From Endocalyx cinctus (lineage: Eukaryota; Ascomycota; Sordariomycetes; Amphisphaeriales; Apiosporaceae), in assembly GCA_001600455.1 (NCBI GenBank), contig BCKC01000006.1, forward strand, positions 3,534,001 to 3,598,000: a DNA stretch of 64,000 nucleotides. Direction: 5' to 3'. Of the stretch, positions 60,660 to 64,000 are shown in pieces (within the stretch, counting starts at the first letter, position 1; each line of letters opens with the position of its first letter). Below the pieces are notes generated by a model, which saw only the letters and a list, made by a program, of their open reading frames with translations, was not told where the DNA came from and ran no database searches. Made by a program: the position numbers and the translations under genes.

Positions 60660-62528
60660 GCTGACGCGGATCAAACTCGTCAGCCTGGACCAGTGGGCGA
60701 TGAACGATAAGTAAAATGAACTCTCTCAGTTCACGGAAGAAGTGATAATACGTCAATGGTTGGCGAAACAGATGATAATTATAAAGTCTTTCCGTAGTTT
60801 TTGAGAACGATGCTGCATTTTAATAGTTGTTTATGCTACTCAGCTAATTTCGTAGACCCCCTCCTTCCGAACCCAAACAGGCGATATCATTGATCAAAAA
60901 GGCTCTGATCTGCCAATCATAGCAATTTGCGAGAGAAATGGGGCGCGATAAGCATTTCTGGTGGGGCACAGTTATGTTGGTTATATCACAACATAAAAGA
61001 CCCTAGATATTATTATCGAGCCACATTTTATATTGTAGCCTTTATCAAGAGGTGTGGGGGGATGCATGGACCGGGGCTGGATAGGTATAATTGTAAATTG
61101 ATGGTGCCAGATCGGTCGAAAAGGAGGTTAATTGTAGCCGGCCGATTAATGTATTCTTCGAGGTTCGATGCAGTAAATCGAATAGCATCGAAGTCATGCC
61201 AAATATGAGGAGTACAAAATTAGGGACAAAGGGTAAGCTTGGCCACGGCGCATTAAGAGAACTATGATGATGACCTTGGCTGTCAAAGCTGGTATAAGTA
61301 CAGCATTTAGAACTCGCCTAGGTAGACGATTTCTGCGCGAATGACGGTGCCGCTATCCCCTCCCTGCGCAACACAGCTATCGCGATGGCTAATGTCTAAA
61401 CAGTTGTCAATGCTCAATTTAATATTCAGGAATTGAGTTACTTTGCAGATCCAACGAATAGCTCTCTCGGTAACTAATATCTTAACGTAGAACTTAAGTT
61501 AAGCTGAAGTATCTTGCAGAAGTCCTCTTTGATGGATTCCATTTCAAATCAAAACAGTTATGAATTGAATGGTATAATGATGGAGCTAAGAATCAATAGA
61601 GTACCCCAAATTCTTTCCTCGCATCATCCCCTTTGTAATTCGTTTGATACTATCTAAGGCACCCTCCTAGATAAACAGAAATGGGATGTTCTCTTATCTG
61701 CTTCTTTGCAAACAACTACTCTGCAGTCTTCCTTCGAATAACCACCCCCGGGAAGGGTTCCAAATCGGCGTCCTATGGCAGAGTAGCATGGCTCCGCGCG
61801 ACGGACGGTCGTTACGGAATCTAGAGCATAGCGGAGGTTGTTTTTGGTGTGCACTCGGATTGCGTCCGCACATTCAGGCGAAGTGAGTGTAGTCGAAGAC
61901 GGTAATCTCTCCAAAGCTCTTGGCTAAGTAAAAATGGAGCGGAGACGACGTGGAAAACAGGGATGAAGCCGGAAAGGCGAAGTAGCTGAAGGGCTGCTGT
62001 GCAGTTAGCCGTAGAGCCGACCGACAAGAGCGCGGGTATGGGATGAGGACTTTGGACTGGTCGACCTGGACTTCCCAGAAATCTAAGACTGTAGAAGAGG
62101 GCCAGTCCTGACGTTAATTAAAGCGGTGATAATTATTGGTGCCTGCTCATATCGTCAATCTGGAGGTATCCGGAGCACGTTGGTACCTGAAACACAGACC
62201 TAAGTGGTAAACGCACCTACGGGTTGAACGAAGGGACCCATCCCCACGACCGCAGATCAGGTCCCGGATTCGATACTTTTCCCACTTGGCTCTGGGCCGA
62301 TGACATTCATTTTACCGGCAAAGTCGCAGTCAGAAATTGCACCGGGAGTAACGTGGGATCCAACTATCTAAGTATGGGCGGGATAGGCCGAAATAGTGTG
62401 AGGAAATAGGGTACGTTGGAGTGCAGGGTCGCGCAGTTACGTAGCCAGAGCTGAGTAGCAGGGTAGCAGTGTAAATCTAGGAGCCTAATAAATAATTTTA
62501 TTCATTCTTGACCTCCTTTATCCCTCAT

Positions 62529-62546
62529 GAGAGGCGGAAGCCTCTC
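62529..62546. repeat. 7-bp perfect hairpin with GGAA loop
   Basis: GAGAGGC, loop GGAA, GCCTCTC: a perfect stem. A similar GCCCCTC-TTT-GAGAGGC arrangement stands near 63265-63281. The role is unknown. The sequence context is not a bacterial-type terminator. Confidence 0.7.
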
Positions 62547-62569
62547 CTTATACAGATCTATCTTGCGTA

Positions 62570-62588
62570 GGCTACCCTCCGGGTAGCC
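62570..62588. repeat. 8-bp perfect hairpin with TCC loop
   Basis: GGCTACCC, loop TCC, GGGTAGCC. It follows the previous hairpin by 23 bp, so two stable stems stand within 60 bp of otherwise AT-rich DNA. Confidence 0.7.
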
Positions 62589-63325
62589 GTAGCCACGCTT
62601 CTAACTAAATTCCTCACCTTATATCCCTGAAAACAGAGTCATCGAGCTTGATAAAGACGCAAATAATGTTCCCGTGCTTTAGTCCCAAGCACTGGAGGTA
62701 TCCGGTGACCCACCTAACGCGGTCAACACACTGAGAGTATTAGGTAATGTCGGTTCCACTTGAAACGGTGTTGTGCAGAGCATCTCGATACTCCTCCGTT
62801 CATGTTCAACATATATTTGGGATTAGCTAATAGAATAGGTAGGGAGATCTCCTTTTACCTGACAATTCGGTATACTAGTCGACTTGGTAGATGCTTTCCG
62901 AGGCAATTCACGATGCTGGGTATCGTGGGGTGCGCTCTCATGATCGGAGAATGGTAATGGTATACAGGCCTCTATATAGTAAGAATACTAAAAGTGGTAG
63001 GTATACAAGCTTAGCTGATTGTCAAGCTGAAATAGATCAATAATAGTACCACTGTTTTACTAAATTGGGTAATGTACAATCTACGCCATATACGTAGGTA
63101 TATAAGGTATTTACTTCGTCACATTAGAATCATAATTAAATAGATTGATATACACTCTTTTATTATTAATTAACATATTCCTTATCGGCCGCACTTGTCG
63201 TCAATACTAATTGCCATACTAACTGGGCAGAAGTAATCATCATAAGTGTCTTCTAACGAAAGCCCCTCTTTGAGAGGCAGCGCGGCAGCCGATCCACTTG
63301 TCTCGCGTCACCTCAAAGCTATTAG

Positions 63326-64000
63326 CTAGTTATGAGAAACTTGCAACTCACTCAAGAGGTGAATAAGGTTGTCAACGAGCGGCGGACGCGGTTTCCCTTG
63401 ATGATTTCTGCACAGTATCGCGATGATCGCCTTCATTAGGGCGTCCAGGTTATGCAGAGATACCTCGGCAACGTCGCTTCCGTCAGCTGTCATACTTGAG
63501 GGATCGTCTCTTGGGAAATTGTGGATGCAAGGGGACCCCCTACCGAGCTGGACGAAGCGCTGGACGGCAACGCCGTCGGCGTCGTCGAGCCAGACCCACT
63601 CTCGGACTCCACTGTAAGAATTATCAGAACGTAGCTGGCCATAGGCCCAGAGCACGAGGCTGGCGTGGTAGAAGATGATGGCAACGGGACCCTGAATCCG
63701 CGTCTGCGGGAGGAGCCTCGCGCCCCGGATCACCTGAGCCGCGTGCCAGATGGCTTGTCGAGCCTCGTCTCCGCACGCCCATTCCAACACGGTGGCGTAG
63801 ACGTCCTGGGCCTGAGAAGGTCCTTCCATGCCTGCGAAGTTTTGAATGTCTTCAAAGGGGGCATGCATGTGGGTGTGGATATGCTCAAGACGCATGACGA
63901 CGCTCACAGTCGCTATCGAGGAAGTGTCGATGCAAAGGCGGAAGCGAGTGAGGAGCTTGGTCATCTCCTCCTGCCGCGACGCCATCAGGAACGCGTTCCA
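63326..64000 (-). CDS. C-terminal part of a fungal transcription factor (partial)
   Basis: The open frame runs off the right edge of the window, so only the last 224 or so residues are visible. The content (EEMTKLLTRFRLCIDTSS, EWACGDEARQAIWHAAQVIR, AIIFYHASLVLWAYGQL, WVWLDDADGVAVQRFVQLG) is like the C-terminal end of fungal_trans regulators, often of the C2H2 or C2H2-plus-Zn2Cys6 kind. The DNA-binding region, start and any upstream introns lie outside. A GTGAGT donor within the last codons (near 63350) could add a further small exon to the left. Target genes are unknown. Confidence 0.65.
   Translation of the reverse strand, partial: WNAFLMASRQEEMTKLLTRFRLCIDTSSIATVSVVMRLEHIHTHMHAPFEDIQNFAGMEGPSQAQDVYATVLEWACGDEARQAIWHAAQVIRGARLLPQTRIQGPVAIIFYHASLVLWAYGQLRSDNSYSGVREWVWLDDADGVAVQRFVQLGRGSPCIHNFPRDDPSSMTADGSDVAEVSLHNLDALMKAIIAILCRNHQGKPRPPLVDNLIHLLSELQVSHN

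Larger units (their letters stand above)
60660..63325. other. Intergenic DNA with hairpins and unassigned GC-rich patches
   Basis: About 2.7 kb. Patches at about 61690-62060 and 62210-62420 are richer in GC than the surroundings but contain only short frames with no recognisable domain. Two strong hairpins stand at 62529-62588. The pattern is compatible with an old mobile-element remnant, but no terminal repeats, target-site duplication or polymerase frames were identified. Confidence 0.45.

Noticed and set aside
60660..60674. Longer N-terminus for the MFS transporter
   Set aside because: It would need a TTG start; the ATG at 60659 is normal.
62190..62290. tRNA-like words (AAGTGGTAAACGC and GGATTCGAT)
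   Set aside because: The T-arm and acceptor stems do not pair, so no cloverleaf can be drawn.

Overview
The window is nuclear DNA of a filamentous ascomycete (Pezizomycotina, most likely a Sordariomycete; the order cannot be fixed from sequence alone). The signs are short GT..AG introns of about 50-230 nt, two Zn2Cys6 regulators plus part of a third regulator, a HET-domain gene, a fungalysin protease, a ferricrocin-type siderophore NRPS, and long AT-rich intergenic stretches with homopolymer runs and CTAGGTAGGTACC-like micro-repeats. No tRNA, rRNA, CRISPR array, operon or intact transposon was found. All gene models were assembled by hand: each spliced model closes in frame, and the splice choices were checked against conserved motifs. 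None has transcript support.

Layout. 1-3634: no recognisable gene. 3635-7249 (-): karyopherin Kap123/importin beta-4, four exons. 7250-10882: intergenic, repeat-rich. 10883-13469 (+): Zn2Cys6 regulator. 14111-16127 (+): Nudix plus eIF2B-like fusion protein, possibly with a mitochondrial presequence. 16345-18560 (-): secreted fungalysin metalloprotease (M36). 18561-21595: intergenic. 21596-36770 (-): giant six-exon NRPS of about 4,937 residues with domain order A-T-C-A-T-C-T-C-A-T-C-T-C-T-C, the SidC/NPS2 ferricrocin synthetase. 36771-41225: divergent promoter region with a perfect palindrome of two SreA-type GATA sites and a third single site. 41226-42955 (+): L-ornithine N5-monooxygenase SidA. 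43625-45565 (+): F-box/leucine-rich protein. 46078-46810 (-): small calmodulin-like EF-hand protein whose first exon is only the ATG. 47393-48541 (-): extended SDR reductase. 49544-51788 (-): HET-domain protein. 52549-53478 (-): secreted HD-domain, cyanamide-hydratase-like protein. 53479-56880: repeat-bearing intergenic DNA. 56881-58518 (+): second Zn2Cys6 regulator. 59031-60659 (-): MFS transporter. 60660-63325: intergenic with two strong hairpins. 63326-64000 (-): 3' end of another fungal regulator, cut by the window edge.

The one clear functional unit is the sidC-sidA pair. SidA hydroxylates ornithine, the committed step of hydroxamate siderophore synthesis, and SidC assembles the intracellular siderophore ferricrocin. 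The two genes are divergent and share about 4.45 kb of upstream DNA carrying iron-responsive GATA-type sites, which suggests joint repression by an SreA-like factor. The acyltransferase, transporter and other pathway genes are not in the window. The remaining genes look like ordinary neighbours rather than members of one pathway.
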